Assembly (NCBI GenBank): GCA_944389085.1
Contig: CALXLB010000095.1
Span: 1 to 33,216 of the forward strand
DNA length: 33,216 nucleotides
Source of the DNA: an uncultured Spirochaetaceae bacterium
GTDB taxonomy: Bacteria > Spirochaetota > Spirochaetia > Sphaerochaetales > Sphaerochaetaceae
Direction of reading: 5' to 3'
Positions 16,282-23,922 of the stretch are shown in pieces. The notes beneath the pieces were generated by a model. The model saw nothing but the letters and a program-made list of their open reading frames with translations, did not search any database and was not told the DNA's origin. The translations under genes and the position numbers were made by a program. Position 1 is the stretch's first letter; each line of letters opens with the position of its first letter.

Positions 16282-16977
16282 TCAGGCCTTCTTCCCGGAG
16301 AAGCGGTAACCATAGCCACGGACAGTATCAATCCATGTACCAGGCTTAAGTTTTGCTCTTATGTTCTTGATGTGCGTATCCACAACCCTCTCATAACTTT
16401 CAAAGCTGTAATCGAAACACTCCTCAAGAATCTGAGAACGCGTGATCAGATTAGGTGAATTCGAAGCAAGGTAGAAGACGATACGCCACTCTGCGGCTGT
16501 AAGCGTAACAGGATTGCCATTTATCGAAAGCACGTGCTCATTGTCATCAATAACCATCACATTATCAGCATCGCGATATGTAAAGACATTTGTATTTGCA
16601 GTACTGTCCATCTCATCGATACGGCGGAAAAGGGCCTGGATCCTCAGTACCAGCTCTTTCGGGCTGAAAGGTTTGGAAATATAATCATCAGCCCCCAGCT
16701 CAAAGCCAAGAATCCTGTCTGATTCCTCTGTACGGGCTGTGAGGAAAATCACAGGCAGCTTCGGATAATGCTGTTTCATTTCCTTCACAAACGAGAAGCC
16801 ATCACCATCCGGCAGCATCACGTCCTGAATAAGCAGATCCGGTACACGATTTTCAAAAGCAGCTCTTGCCTCACCGAGATTTCTCTGTCCTACTGCCTCA
16901 TAGCCTGAAATAGCAAGATACTGTACAACACCATTCCTGATTACATCATGGTCTTCAACGATATATATCAGTTTCAT
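16282..16977 (-). CDS. OmpR-family response regulator
   Basis: A 231-aa regulator with a receiver domain (acidic E8-D9, phospho-acceptor D52 in LLIQDVMLP, T-loop FLTART, KPFSPKEL switch lysine) and a C-terminal winged helix (LTAAEWRIVFYLASN, then YERVVDTHIKNIRAKL and VRGYGYRF). It is first in the two-gene operon with the histidine kinase. AGGA lies shortly before the ATG. It is divergent from the NusG-II/Gx genes across about 130 bp, so it could regulate them, but no paired repeat was obvious there. Confidence 0.94.
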   Translation of the reverse strand: MKLIYIVEDHDVIRNGVVQYLAISGYEAVGQRNLGEARAAFENRVPDLLIQDVMLPDGDGFSFVKEMKQHYPKLPVIFLTARTEESDRILGFELGADDYISKPFSPKELVLRIQALFRRIDEMDSTANTNVFTYRDADNVMVIDDNEHVLSINGNPVTLTAAEWRIVFYLASNSPNLITRSQILEECFDYSFESYERVVDTHIKNIRAKLKPGTWIDTVRGYGYRFSGKKA

Positions 16978-17106
16978 GCTCAGAGTTTCCTGTAATGCGT
17001 TGTACTTGGCAATAAATCGCGGAAAAACTTCACATGAAAAACAGAATCTCTGGCTATTTTCTCCAAAAGCTTTTACTCGGAAGGCTTTCAGGCTATCATC
17101 AAGGAA

Positions 17107-17451
17107 ATGAAACTGAACAAGACTGGGGACATCGTCCTGATCATAATCTACATCCTCATTTTCTTCCTGTCCCTCAGGCTTTATTCAGGAGGAGGCAATA
17201 CACTTCTGGTGGAAACAGAGAGCGAGAGCTATGCCTATTCATTGAACGAAGACGGCATCTACAGCTTCTCAGGGCCATTAGGAACAACTGAAATCGAAAT
17301 AGAAGATGGCAGGGCAAGAGTTCTCTCGTCCCCATGCAGAAACAAGCTGTGCATCCAGTCAGGATGGTCTGATACACTCTGCTGCCTGCCGAACCGGATC
17401 ACGGCAGTCACTATCAGAAGCGAGGGAGAAGTGGATGCGATCTCAGGATAG
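17107..17451 (+). CDS. NusG domain II-containing membrane-anchored protein
   Basis: A 114-aa protein with one N-terminal transmembrane helix (about 9-27) and a NusG_II (DUF1312) domain. The domain's cysteine-bearing segment, CRNKLCIQSGW followed by CCLPNRITAVTI, matches the family pattern C...C...G......C.PN. Proteins of this family are encoded beside Gx transporters. The domain should face outward and may carry disulfides. It ends in TAG inside the start of the next gene (17-nt overlap), so the pair is co-translated. The function is not established. It is sometimes annotated with a putative transport or isoprenoid link. Confidence 0.85.
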   Translation: MKLNKTGDIVLIIIYILIFFLSLRLYSGGGNTLLVETESESYAYSLNEDGIYSFSGPLGTTEIEIEDGRARVLSSPCRNKLCIQSGWSDTLCCLPNRITAVTIRSEGEVDAISG

Positions 17452-18475
17452 AATCAGCCGACTAGCCGCCCTTTCCCTGCTTCTTAGCGCAGTTGAGATG
17501 TTCATTCCGCGCTTTGTGCCATTTTTCAAGCTTGGATTGGCGAATATTCCTCTGCTGATGGCTCTCAGCCTCGATTTAAGGCAATACATGCTGCTTGCAC
17601 TTCTCAAAGGCCTGGGAACAAGTCTTACATCAGGAAACCTCTTTTCCGTCTTTGCCCTGATATCCATCTCACAGTCGCTCTTATCCGCAGTCTGTATGAA
17701 AGGAGTCAAAACGCTCTTCAGAAATCATATCTCAATATATGGAATCTCCATAGCAGGCGCCGCTATCAGCTCCATCACGCAGATTGCACTGGCTTCCATA
17801 TATGCTGGAAAAGGCACTCTTGCATTCCTTCCTATCATATTAGCGCTTTCCTTTCCCTCCTCCATTCTTACTGCATATCTTTCGAAGAAAATACCGGAAC
17901 CCAGATACAGTGCAGAAGCCACCAGAGAAGAAAAGACCGATAGATGTATCATCATACTCCTCATCCTCTCTGGCATTGCAATCATGATGACAGAAAGCAT
18001 TGTACTGCTTCTTCCATCGGTCACAGCAGCATTCCTGCTGCAGAAAAAAGCTGGACGGAAAATCATCATCCGCCCCCATATATTCATGATCCTTTTCATG
18101 CTCATCTCATCGCTGCTGACACCTCATGGCAGAATCATAGCAAGAATCTTCTCATATCCGATTACTGAAGGTTCTCTCCTCGATGGGCTTTCCAAAGGTC
18201 TCAGGTTATCCGGAGGTATCGCGCTCTCACAAGCCTTCTCCGTGTTTATCAAGCCAGGAGAAGGAATTATCGGAAAAACAGTTGCCACCTTCACCATGCT
18301 TTTAACAGCCTTCAGGGCTTCAACTGGATCTCTCTGGCAGAGATTCCTCGCTGCGCTTAATACAGATGCAGCGTCAAAAACCTCAAAACAGGCAATTAAT
18401 ATTCCATTTTTCACATTATTTACCGTTTCTCTGCTGATTATTGCATTATGTATTATTGATTGCGTCTTTTTCTGA
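17435..18475 (+). CDS. Gx transporter family protein with an extra C-terminal membrane domain
   Basis: A 346-aa integral membrane protein. Residues 1 to about 165 are a Gx transporter (older name: heptaprenyl diphosphate synthase component I), recognisable from LAALSLLLSAVEMFIP, FKLGLANIPLLM, GTSLTSGNLFS and later glycine-rich helices. Family members are usually 160-220 aa. Here a further 150 residues follow, including SSLLTPHGRII, ITEGSLLDGLSKGLRLSGGIALSQ and KPGEGIIGK, which look like an EcfT/CbiQ-related or separately encoded partner protein fused on; this part is an inference. The start at 17435 has AGGGAG upstream and overlaps the NusG-II gene. A membrane uptake role is likely, substrate unknown. 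Confidence 0.75.
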   Translation: MRSQDRISRLAALSLLLSAVEMFIPRFVPFFKLGLANIPLLMALSLDLRQYMLLALLKGLGTSLTSGNLFSVFALISISQSLLSAVCMKGVKTLFRNHISIYGISIAGAAISSITQIALASIYAGKGTLAFLPIILALSFPSSILTAYLSKKIPEPRYSAEATREEKTDRCIIILLILSGIAIMMTESIVLLLPSVTAAFLLQKKAGRKIIIRPHIFMILFMLISSLLTPHGRIIARIFSYPITEGSLLDGLSKGLRLSGGIALSQAFSVFIKPGEGIIGKTVATFTMLLTAFRASTGSLWQRFLAALNTDAASKTSKQAINIPFFTLFTVSLLIIALCIIDCVFF

Positions 18476-18505
18476 AAGCATATACAGTTATTTTTGTCAG
18501 GCAGA

Positions 18506-18534
18506 TTGACACTCGATGCTGTTTTTACTATAAA
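18506..18534 (+). promoter_or_regulatory. Strong sigma-70-type promoter of adhE
   Basis: TTGACA (18506-18511), a 17-bp spacer and TATAAA (18529-18534), giving a start near 18541 and a leader of about 20 nt to the adhE ATG. A short inverted pair TGTCA (18495-18499) and TGACA (18507-18511) overlaps the -35 and might bind a regulator. No clear Rex-like site was seen. Confidence 0.75.
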
Positions 18535-18561
18535 TCTTTATCGATAAGAAAGGAGCAATTT

Positions 18562-21219
18562 ATGGCAGAAGTCAATGAACTTTTTCCTGGACAGCTTGAA
18601 CTCCAGGAGATGATCGAGAGAACAAAACGTGCCCAGCTTATCTTTGCAAACTATCCGCAGGAGAAGGTTGATGAAATCTTCCGCGCAGCAGCAATCGCAG
18701 CTAACAATGCACGTATCCAGCTTGCTATCGATGCAGTCGAAGAAACAGGCATGGGAATCATCGAAGACAAGGTCATCAAGAACCACTTTGCAGCAGAGTA
18801 TATCTTCCACAAATATAAGGATGAGAAAACCTGCGGCATTATTGAGCACGACAAAGCTTTCGGTATCGAGAAGATTGCAGAGCCTAAGGGAGTCATCTGC
18901 GGAATCATTCCTACAACAAACCCGACTTCTACAGCCATCTTCAAGTCGCTCATTTCGCTCAAGACAAGAAATGCAATCATCTTCTCACCACATCCTAGAG
19001 CAAAGAAATGCACTTGTGATGCAGCCAGGATTGTCCGCGATGCGGCAATTGCAGCAGGAGCCCCAGAGGATATCATCTCCTTCATTGAAGAACCTACAAT
19101 GGAGAAGACAGACTACCTGATGAAGCATCCGCTTGTTAACCTCATTCTGGCAACAGGTGGTCCGGGAATGGTCAAATCAGCATACTCTTCCGGAAAGCCA
19201 GCTATCGGTGTAGGTGCAGGCAACACCCCTGCTCTTCTTGATAAGAACTGCAATATCAAGATGGCAGTTGCCTCCATCCTCATGTCCAAGACATTCGACA
19301 ATGGTGTTGTATGTGCTTCCGAGCAGTGTGTGATTGTACACAAGGATATCTATTCAGAGGTAAAGAAGGAATTCAAGGAACAAGGTGCACATTTCCTCAC
19401 AAAAGAAGAACTTGCACTTCTTGAACCGATTATCCTTGATCCAAAGAGAGGATCTGTCAACCCGAAGATTGTCGGTCAGCCGGCTTTCAAGATTGCAGAA
19501 ATCGCAGGATTCAAGGTTCCAGAATCAACAAAAGTACTTATCGGAGAGGTAAAGAGAGTCGCTGCAGATGAGGCATTTGCACATGAAAAGCTCTCCCCTG
19601 TCCTTGGCATGTATTCATGCAACAACTTCGGTGAAGGTGCCGCAATGGCAGCAGACCTCATCGCTCTTGGCGGTTTCGGTCATACATCCGTTCTCTACTG
19701 TGATGAGAAAGAACAGGACAAGATCGATGCATATGGCAAGGCAGTGAAAACAAGCAGAATCCTCATCAACATGCCAGCTTCCCAGGGCGCTATCGGTGAT
19801 ATCTACAACTTCCGCCTTGAGCCATCCCTCACACTTGGCTGCGGCAGCTGGGGAAACAACTCAATCTCCGAAAACGTTGGTCCGAAGCATCTTCTCAACG
19901 TAAAGACAGTAGCAGAAAGGAGGGAAAACATGCTCTGGTTCAAGCTTCCGCCTAAGATCTATTTCAAATATGGCTGTCTGCCTGTCGCTCTTCAGGAGCT
20001 TGAGAATAAGAAGAGAGCATTCATCGTCACAGATAGCTTCCTCTTCTCCTCCGGCATGATCGATCGCATCACCGATACACTCAACCAGCTCGGTGTTGAG
20101 ACGGAAGTATTCCATCAGGTCAAGCCAGACCCGACACTTTCTACTATCAATGTGGCTATGGAGCTCATCAACGCTTACAAGCCTGATGTATTCATTGCTG
20201 TCGGAGGTGGTTCTCCAATGGATGCAGCAAAGATCATGTGGCTTCTCTACGAGCACCCAGAAGTGAAATTCGAAGGCCTTGCACTGAGATTTATGGATAT
20301 CAGGAAGAGAATCTATGCATTCCCGAATATGGGAAAGAAGGCAGAACTCGTCTGTATCCCGACAACATCCGGTACAGGATCTGAAGTCACGCCATTTGCC
20401 ATCATCACAGATGACAAGACAGGTATGAAGTGGGCTATCTCAGACTATGCACTCACTCCATCAATGGCTATCGTTGACAGCGAGCTTGCTATCGGACAGC
20501 CAAAAGGACTCACAGCTTCCTGCGGTATCGATGTCCTCACACATGCTCTCGAGTCACTTGTCTCATCCATGTGCACAGATTACACAGCTCCTCTTTCACT
20601 TGAAGCTGCCAGAATCATCTTCAAGTACCTGCCACGAGCATATCAGGATGGAACAGATAAGAAAGCAAGAGAAAAAGTCCATGATGCAGCAACAATGGCC
20701 GGTATGGCATTTGCAAATGCCTTCCTTGGAGTCTGCCACTCAATGGCACACAAGCTCGGTGCAGCATTCCATGTACCACACGGAATGGCAAATGCTCTGC
20801 TCCTGTCCAACGTCATCCGCTTCAATGCCAATGACACACCGACAAAGCAGGCTGCATTCCCTCAGTACGAATATCCATCAGCAATCAGCCGCTATGCACG
20901 TGCTGCTGACTACATCTCAATGGCTGTCAATGACACAAAGAACACAGATTTCTTTGTAACGACTCCTAAGATGAGCATGGAAGAGAAAGTACAGGCTCTC
21001 ATTGATGGAATCGAGAACCTCAAGAAGGCAGTTGGAATTCCAGCATCCATCAAGGAATGGGGAGTTGATGAGGAAGAGTTCCTCGCACAGGTTGATGACC
21101 TTTCTGTAAAGGCATTCGATGACCAGTGCACAGGTTCCAACCCACGCTACCCTCTCATCAGCCAGATCAAGCAGCTCTATCTCGACTGCTACTATGGCAG
21201 GGAATGGAAGGAAAACTGA
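18562..21219 (+). CDS. adhE: Bifunctional aldehyde/alcohol dehydrogenase AdhE
   Basis: An 885-aa fusion enzyme: an N-terminal CoA-acylating aldehyde dehydrogenase (about 1-430, catalytic C251 in FDNGVVCASEQ, nucleotide loop GAGNTPAL) and a C-terminal iron-dependent alcohol dehydrogenase (about 450-885; GGGSPMDAAK for NAD, metal-binding HSMAHKLGAAFHVPHG). It reduces acetyl-CoA through acetaldehyde to ethanol, reoxidising NADH; homologues form spirosomes. The length equals that of E. coli AdhE. The start at 18562 is set by AAAGGAG and conservation; the upstream frame extension is spurious. It has its own strong promoter and terminator. Codon choice looks restricted, as in highly expressed genes. 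It could also reduce aldehydes made by the nearby GRE, as an inference only. Confidence 0.98.
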   Translation: MAEVNELFPGQLELQEMIERTKRAQLIFANYPQEKVDEIFRAAAIAANNARIQLAIDAVEETGMGIIEDKVIKNHFAAEYIFHKYKDEKTCGIIEHDKAFGIEKIAEPKGVICGIIPTTNPTSTAIFKSLISLKTRNAIIFSPHPRAKKCTCDAARIVRDAAIAAGAPEDIISFIEEPTMEKTDYLMKHPLVNLILATGGPGMVKSAYSSGKPAIGVGAGNTPALLDKNCNIKMAVASILMSKTFDNGVVCASEQCVIVHKDIYSEVKKEFKEQGAHFLTKEELALLEPIILDPKRGSVNPKIVGQPAFKIAEIAGFKVPESTKVLIGEVKRVAADEAFAHEKLSPVLGMYSCNNFGEGAAMAADLIALGGFGHTSVLYCDEKEQDKIDAYGKAVKTSRILINMPASQGAIGDIYNFRLEPSLTLGCGSWGNNSISENVGPKHLLNVKTVAERRENMLWFKLPPKIYFKYGCLPVALQELENKKRAFIVTDSFLFSSGMIDRITDTLNQLGVETEVFHQVKPDPTLSTINVAMELINAYKPDVFIAVGGGSPMDAAKIMWLLYEHPEVKFEGLALRFMDIRKRIYAFPNMGKKAELVCIPTTSGTGSEVTPFAIITDDKTGMKWAISDYALTPSMAIVDSELAIGQPKGLTASCGIDVLTHALESLVSSMCTDYTAPLSLEAARIIFKYLPRAYQDGTDKKAREKVHDAATMAGMAFANAFLGVCHSMAHKLGAAFHVPHGMANALLLSNVIRFNANDTPTKQAAFPQYEYPSAISRYARAADYISMAVNDTKNTDFFVTTPKMSMEEKVQALIDGIENLKKAVGIPASIKEWGVDEEEFLAQVDDLSVKAFDDQCTGSNPRYPLISQIKQLYLDCYYGREWKEN

Positions 21220-21239
21220 TTCCTGCAAGCAACAGAAGA

Positions 21240-21263
21240 CCCGCTCCGGACAGAGCGGGTTTT
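21240..21263 (+). terminator. Intrinsic terminator of adhE
   Basis: The 7-bp stem cccgctc/gagcggg (21240-21246 with 21253-21259) has a 6-nt loop and is followed by TTTT. It begins 20 bp after the adhE stop. The convergent acyltransferase-like gene stops just beyond it, but the reverse side lacks a good T-run. Confidence 0.85.
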
Positions 21264-21268
21264 CTTCT

Positions 21269-21754
21269 CTACACGAATTTTCCGGAGAATTCCGGCTCTG
21301 CAGGAACGATAAGATCAGAACCAAGTCTATGAAGTATCCTTTCCAGCCGTGCCCTGTTATAGCGCTGGATGATAATACATGGCACATTGATTACAAGATA
21401 AAAAAGAGGTATTGCAAACGGATAGCTGGGCTTATAGAGATATAGTACCAAAAGCGTAATTAGAATACAGAATACATGAGCCATCTCCGCTCTGATTGTC
21501 TCAAGTATGAAGAGCGAATAATATTCTGCGCTATTTGCTTTAAGTGTCTTCTTGTCAAAAGGGCCAACGCTTGGGACATAATCTTTCCATGCATTGATGT
21601 GCAGGCCCCTCTTGTAAAAGTCACATTCCTTATTACCAGGCATCATACGAGGCCTTATCTTCGCTATATTCCTGTATGGTACCCTGTTTATAACAAACGA
21701 GACTCCGATATGGCATAATGCGATTACAGCAAAAAGCAGAAAACCAGAATGCAT
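21269..21754 (-). CDS. CrtO-like acyltransferase-domain membrane protein
   Basis: A 161-aa protein with four or so hydrophobic helices. It carries the pattern of the glycosyl-4,4'-diaponeurosporenoate acyltransferase (CrtO) family: CDFYKRGLHINAWKDYVPSVG, here in the region 45-65, then FDKKTL, ETIRAEMAH and VINVPCIIIQRYNRARL. CrtO acylates a carotenoid glycoside in staphyloxanthin synthesis, but no carotenoid genes are present here, so the substrate is likely different. The start at 21754 (MHSGFLLF) has GGAGG five nt upstream. The gene ends in TAG, converges with adhE and stands alone. Confidence 0.65.
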   Translation of the reverse strand: MHSGFLLFAVIALCHIGVSFVINRVPYRNIAKIRPRMMPGNKECDFYKRGLHINAWKDYVPSVGPFDKKTLKANSAEYYSLFILETIRAEMAHVFCILITLLVLYLYKPSYPFAIPLFYLVINVPCIIIQRYNRARLERILHRLGSDLIVPAEPEFSGKFV

Positions 21755-21911
21755 CAAATCCTCCAAGACTCACTACAGATAATACTCAGCAAAAGAATTC
21801 CGGATGTCTACAAACAGAATGAGCAAAATGGCGAAATCAATGAAAGCTTAATACTCCGCAGCGGACAACAGAAGCTATCAGCAGATCAATGAAGATGCTT
21901 TGCAATTCCAT

Positions 21912-21940
21912 TTGACAGGTAAGATATTCTAAGTTAGATT
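21912..21940 (+). promoter_or_regulatory. Promoter of the lacI-activase-GRE operon
   Basis: TTGACA (21912-21917), a 17-bp spacer and TAGATT (21935-21940). The palindromic operator begins one base after the -10 and covers the expected start point near 21947, the classic position for repression. Confidence 0.7.
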
Positions 21941-21941
21941 T

Positions 21942-21957
21942 ACATTAACGTTAATGT
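21942..21957. promoter_or_regulatory. LacI-type operator O1
   Basis: A 16-bp perfect palindrome, ACATTAACGTTAATGT, with a central CG typical of LacI-family operators. It is identical to the core of the site at 26045-26060. Its place over the transcription start, about 95 bp upstream of lacI, implies autoregulation. Confidence 0.8.
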
Positions 21958-22049
21958 TGATACTGCAGAAAGCACAAAGAAAGAAAAATGTTGTCTGCAG
22001 CGGAAAAATCCAGTAAAAAATAAAGGAGGGTGCAGTCAGCTGAGAATAG

Positions 22050-23060
22050 ATGAGAGAAAATGGAAAGCGGCGAATAGTCAGGCTGAAGGACATTGCAGAT
22101 AAAACTGGTTACAGTATAAACACTATTTCGCATGCCCTTCGAGGCATGAATGACATAAGCGAAGAGACGAAAAGCTATATTCTTAAGACTGCGTCAGAAC
22201 TAGGTTATGTCACGAATTCAATCGCACAGTCCATGCGGCTTGGATATACTAAGACTATCGCCGTTATTCTTGGAGATATCTCCAATCCTCATTTTGCTAT
22301 ACTCACAAAAGAAATAGAGAACACAGCCAGCAAACATGGATACTCTGTATTCCTCTTGAATACGAATGAAGACGAAGACCAGGAAGAAAGAGCACTTAAA
22401 ACAGCCATCCAGCACAATGTCGATGGAATCATTCTCTGTCCCGTCCAGCGAAGCGAGAAGAATGTCAGGTTCTTGCAGAAATCAGACATACCATTCGTAT
22501 TAATCGGAAGATATTTCCCTGAGATGGATGGTGTAAGATATACAATCTGCAATGATGTGCGAGGAGGATATTCAGCAACAGAATATCTTATCAGGCACGG
22601 CCATAGGAAAATCCTGATGCTCAGCGGTCCAGCACACATCTCTTCTGCAAAAGAACGTTTACAAGGATACAGACAGGCACTTGCAGATTATAGAATCGAG
22701 TATGATGATTCGCTTGTGATAGAAGTACCGATTATGGAAACAGATTGCAGTACTCTGCTTCCTGAGGATGGATACACCGCGATTTTCGCTTTCAGTGACA
22801 TCGTGGCCTGGTCGGCATGGAAAGTGCTGAGAGAGAGGGGAAAAAGAGTCCCTGAGGACATCTCCATAATAGGATTTGACCATATTCAGTCAAGACTATC
22901 GCTACCCTATTCACTGTGTTCTGTTTCTTCATACAAAGCGAAAATGTCAATAACATCAGTTGAGATGCTTATTTCCATAATCAATGGAAACAAAGAGATG
23001 GAAAACATCATCATCGATACAGACATAGCAAAAGGAGAATCTGTTTCTTTCATCAGCTGA
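22050..23060 (+). CDS. LacI-family transcriptional regulator
   Basis: A 336-aa protein: an N-terminal HTH (about 9-35; RLKDIADKTGYSINTISHALRG, listed here over 11-32) with the hinge-helix region, then a periplasmic-binding-protein-like effector domain starting ILGDISNPHFA with VDGIILCPV and ISIIGFDHIQS as usual blocks. It should bind a sugar or sugar derivative and repress at O1 and O2. ATG 22050 lacks a close ribosome site; AAAGGAGGG lies 20 nt upstream, next to a 7-codon GTG frame whose TGA overlaps the ATG, so coupled initiation is possible. It is the first gene of an operon with the GRE activase and GRE. Confidence 0.93.
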   Translation: MRENGKRRIVRLKDIADKTGYSINTISHALRGMNDISEETKSYILKTASELGYVTNSIAQSMRLGYTKTIAVILGDISNPHFAILTKEIENTASKHGYSVFLLNTNEDEDQEERALKTAIQHNVDGIILCPVQRSEKNVRFLQKSDIPFVLIGRYFPEMDGVRYTICNDVRGGYSATEYLIRHGHRKILMLSGPAHISSAKERLQGYRQALADYRIEYDDSLVIEVPIMETDCSTLLPEDGYTAIFAFSDIVAWSAWKVLRERGKRVPEDISIIGFDHIQSRLSLPYSLCSVSSYKAKMSITSVEMLISIINGNKEMENIIIDTDIAKGESVSFIS

Positions 23061-23070
23061 TTTCTGAATT

Positions 23071-23922
23071 ATGAAATCGGGAATCATCTTTGATATCAAG
23101 CAATTTGCTGTTTTTGACGGCCCAGGTATGAGAGAAACCATATTTCTGAAAGGCTGTCCGCTGCATTGTCCCTGGTGCCATAATCCAGAAGGCCAGATAG
23201 CAGATCCTATGCTCATGGTGTCATATGCAGCCTGTATCCACTGTGAAAGATGCTCTGCAGTATGCCCTTCCCCTGATGACTGCATTCTCTGCGGACGCTG
23301 CATTCCAGAATGTCCGCTTGGTCTGAGACGCATTGCAGGAGAAGTGATAACTGCCCAGGAACTCGAGAAACGAATACGGAAAGATATAGATATATACAAA
23401 GAAAACGGAGGCGGAATAACCCTGAGCGGTGGAGAGCCTCTGATGCAGCATGATTTCATAATCGAGTTCCTGGACCGTATACCGGACATCCACAAAGCAA
23501 TCGAGACAAGCGGATATGCCTCTCCTGAAGTATACGATGCTGTATACAGCCGTCTGGATCTCATAATCCAGGATATCAAGATATTCGATACCCATGAGCA
23601 TGAGAGAATCATTGGTGCTGACAATACCATGATTCTGCGAAATGCAGAGAAACTTAAGCATGGTGATAAACCATTCATAATAAGAATCCCACTCATCCCA
23701 GGCATTACAGATACGGAAAAGAACTACTCCCAGATTTCATCATTCCTTCAGGGAAGCAGGAATCTCATGCGCGTGGAGCTTTTGCCATATGTGAAAGCTG
23801 CTGGAGCAAAGTATCAGATGGTGGGACGGAAATATGAACCAGTATTTTTCAATCCAGAACAGGATCCTGTGATAAACACGGAAATCTTCGAGAAAAGGAA
23901 TATGAGGTGCATTGTACTATGA
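23071..23922 (+). CDS. Glycyl radical enzyme activating enzyme (radical SAM)
   Basis: A 283-aa activase. The radical SAM cluster site is C29-C33-C36 (GCPLHCPWCHNPEG), preceded by FDGPGMRETIFLKG. An inserted ferredoxin-like region carries eight cysteines (C55, C58, C61, C65 and C71, C74, C77, C81), giving two extra [4Fe-4S] clusters, as in activases of eliminase-type GREs and unlike the short PflA. The SAM-binding GGE motif appears as LSGGEPLMQ. It uses SAM cleavage to form the glycyl radical on the adjacent enzyme. It starts 10 bp after lacI and overlaps the GRE start (ATGA), so stoichiometry is probably set by coupling. Oxygen-sensitive, hence anaerobic expression is expected. Confidence 0.95.
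   Translation: MKSGIIFDIKQFAVFDGPGMRETIFLKGCPLHCPWCHNPEGQIADPMLMVSYAACIHCERCSAVCPSPDDCILCGRCIPECPLGLRRIAGEVITAQELEKRIRKDIDIYKENGGGITLSGGEPLMQHDFIIEFLDRIPDIHKAIETSGYASPEVYDAVYSRLDLIIQDIKIFDTHEHERIIGADNTMILRNAEKLKHGDKPFIIRIPLIPGITDTEKNYSQISSFLQGSRNLMRVELLPYVKAAGAKYQMVGRKYEPVFFNPEQDPVINTEIFEKRNMRCIVL

Noticed and set aside
18495-18511. Rex operator at the adhE promoter
   Set aside because: Only a 5-bp inverted pair is present; it does not match the TTGTGA-N6-TCACAA-type Rex consensus.
22030-22053. Seven-codon GTG leader ORF upstream of lacI
   Set aside because: Its ribosome site directly abuts the GTG, leaving no spacing, so initiation there is doubtful; mentioned only as a possible coupling feature.
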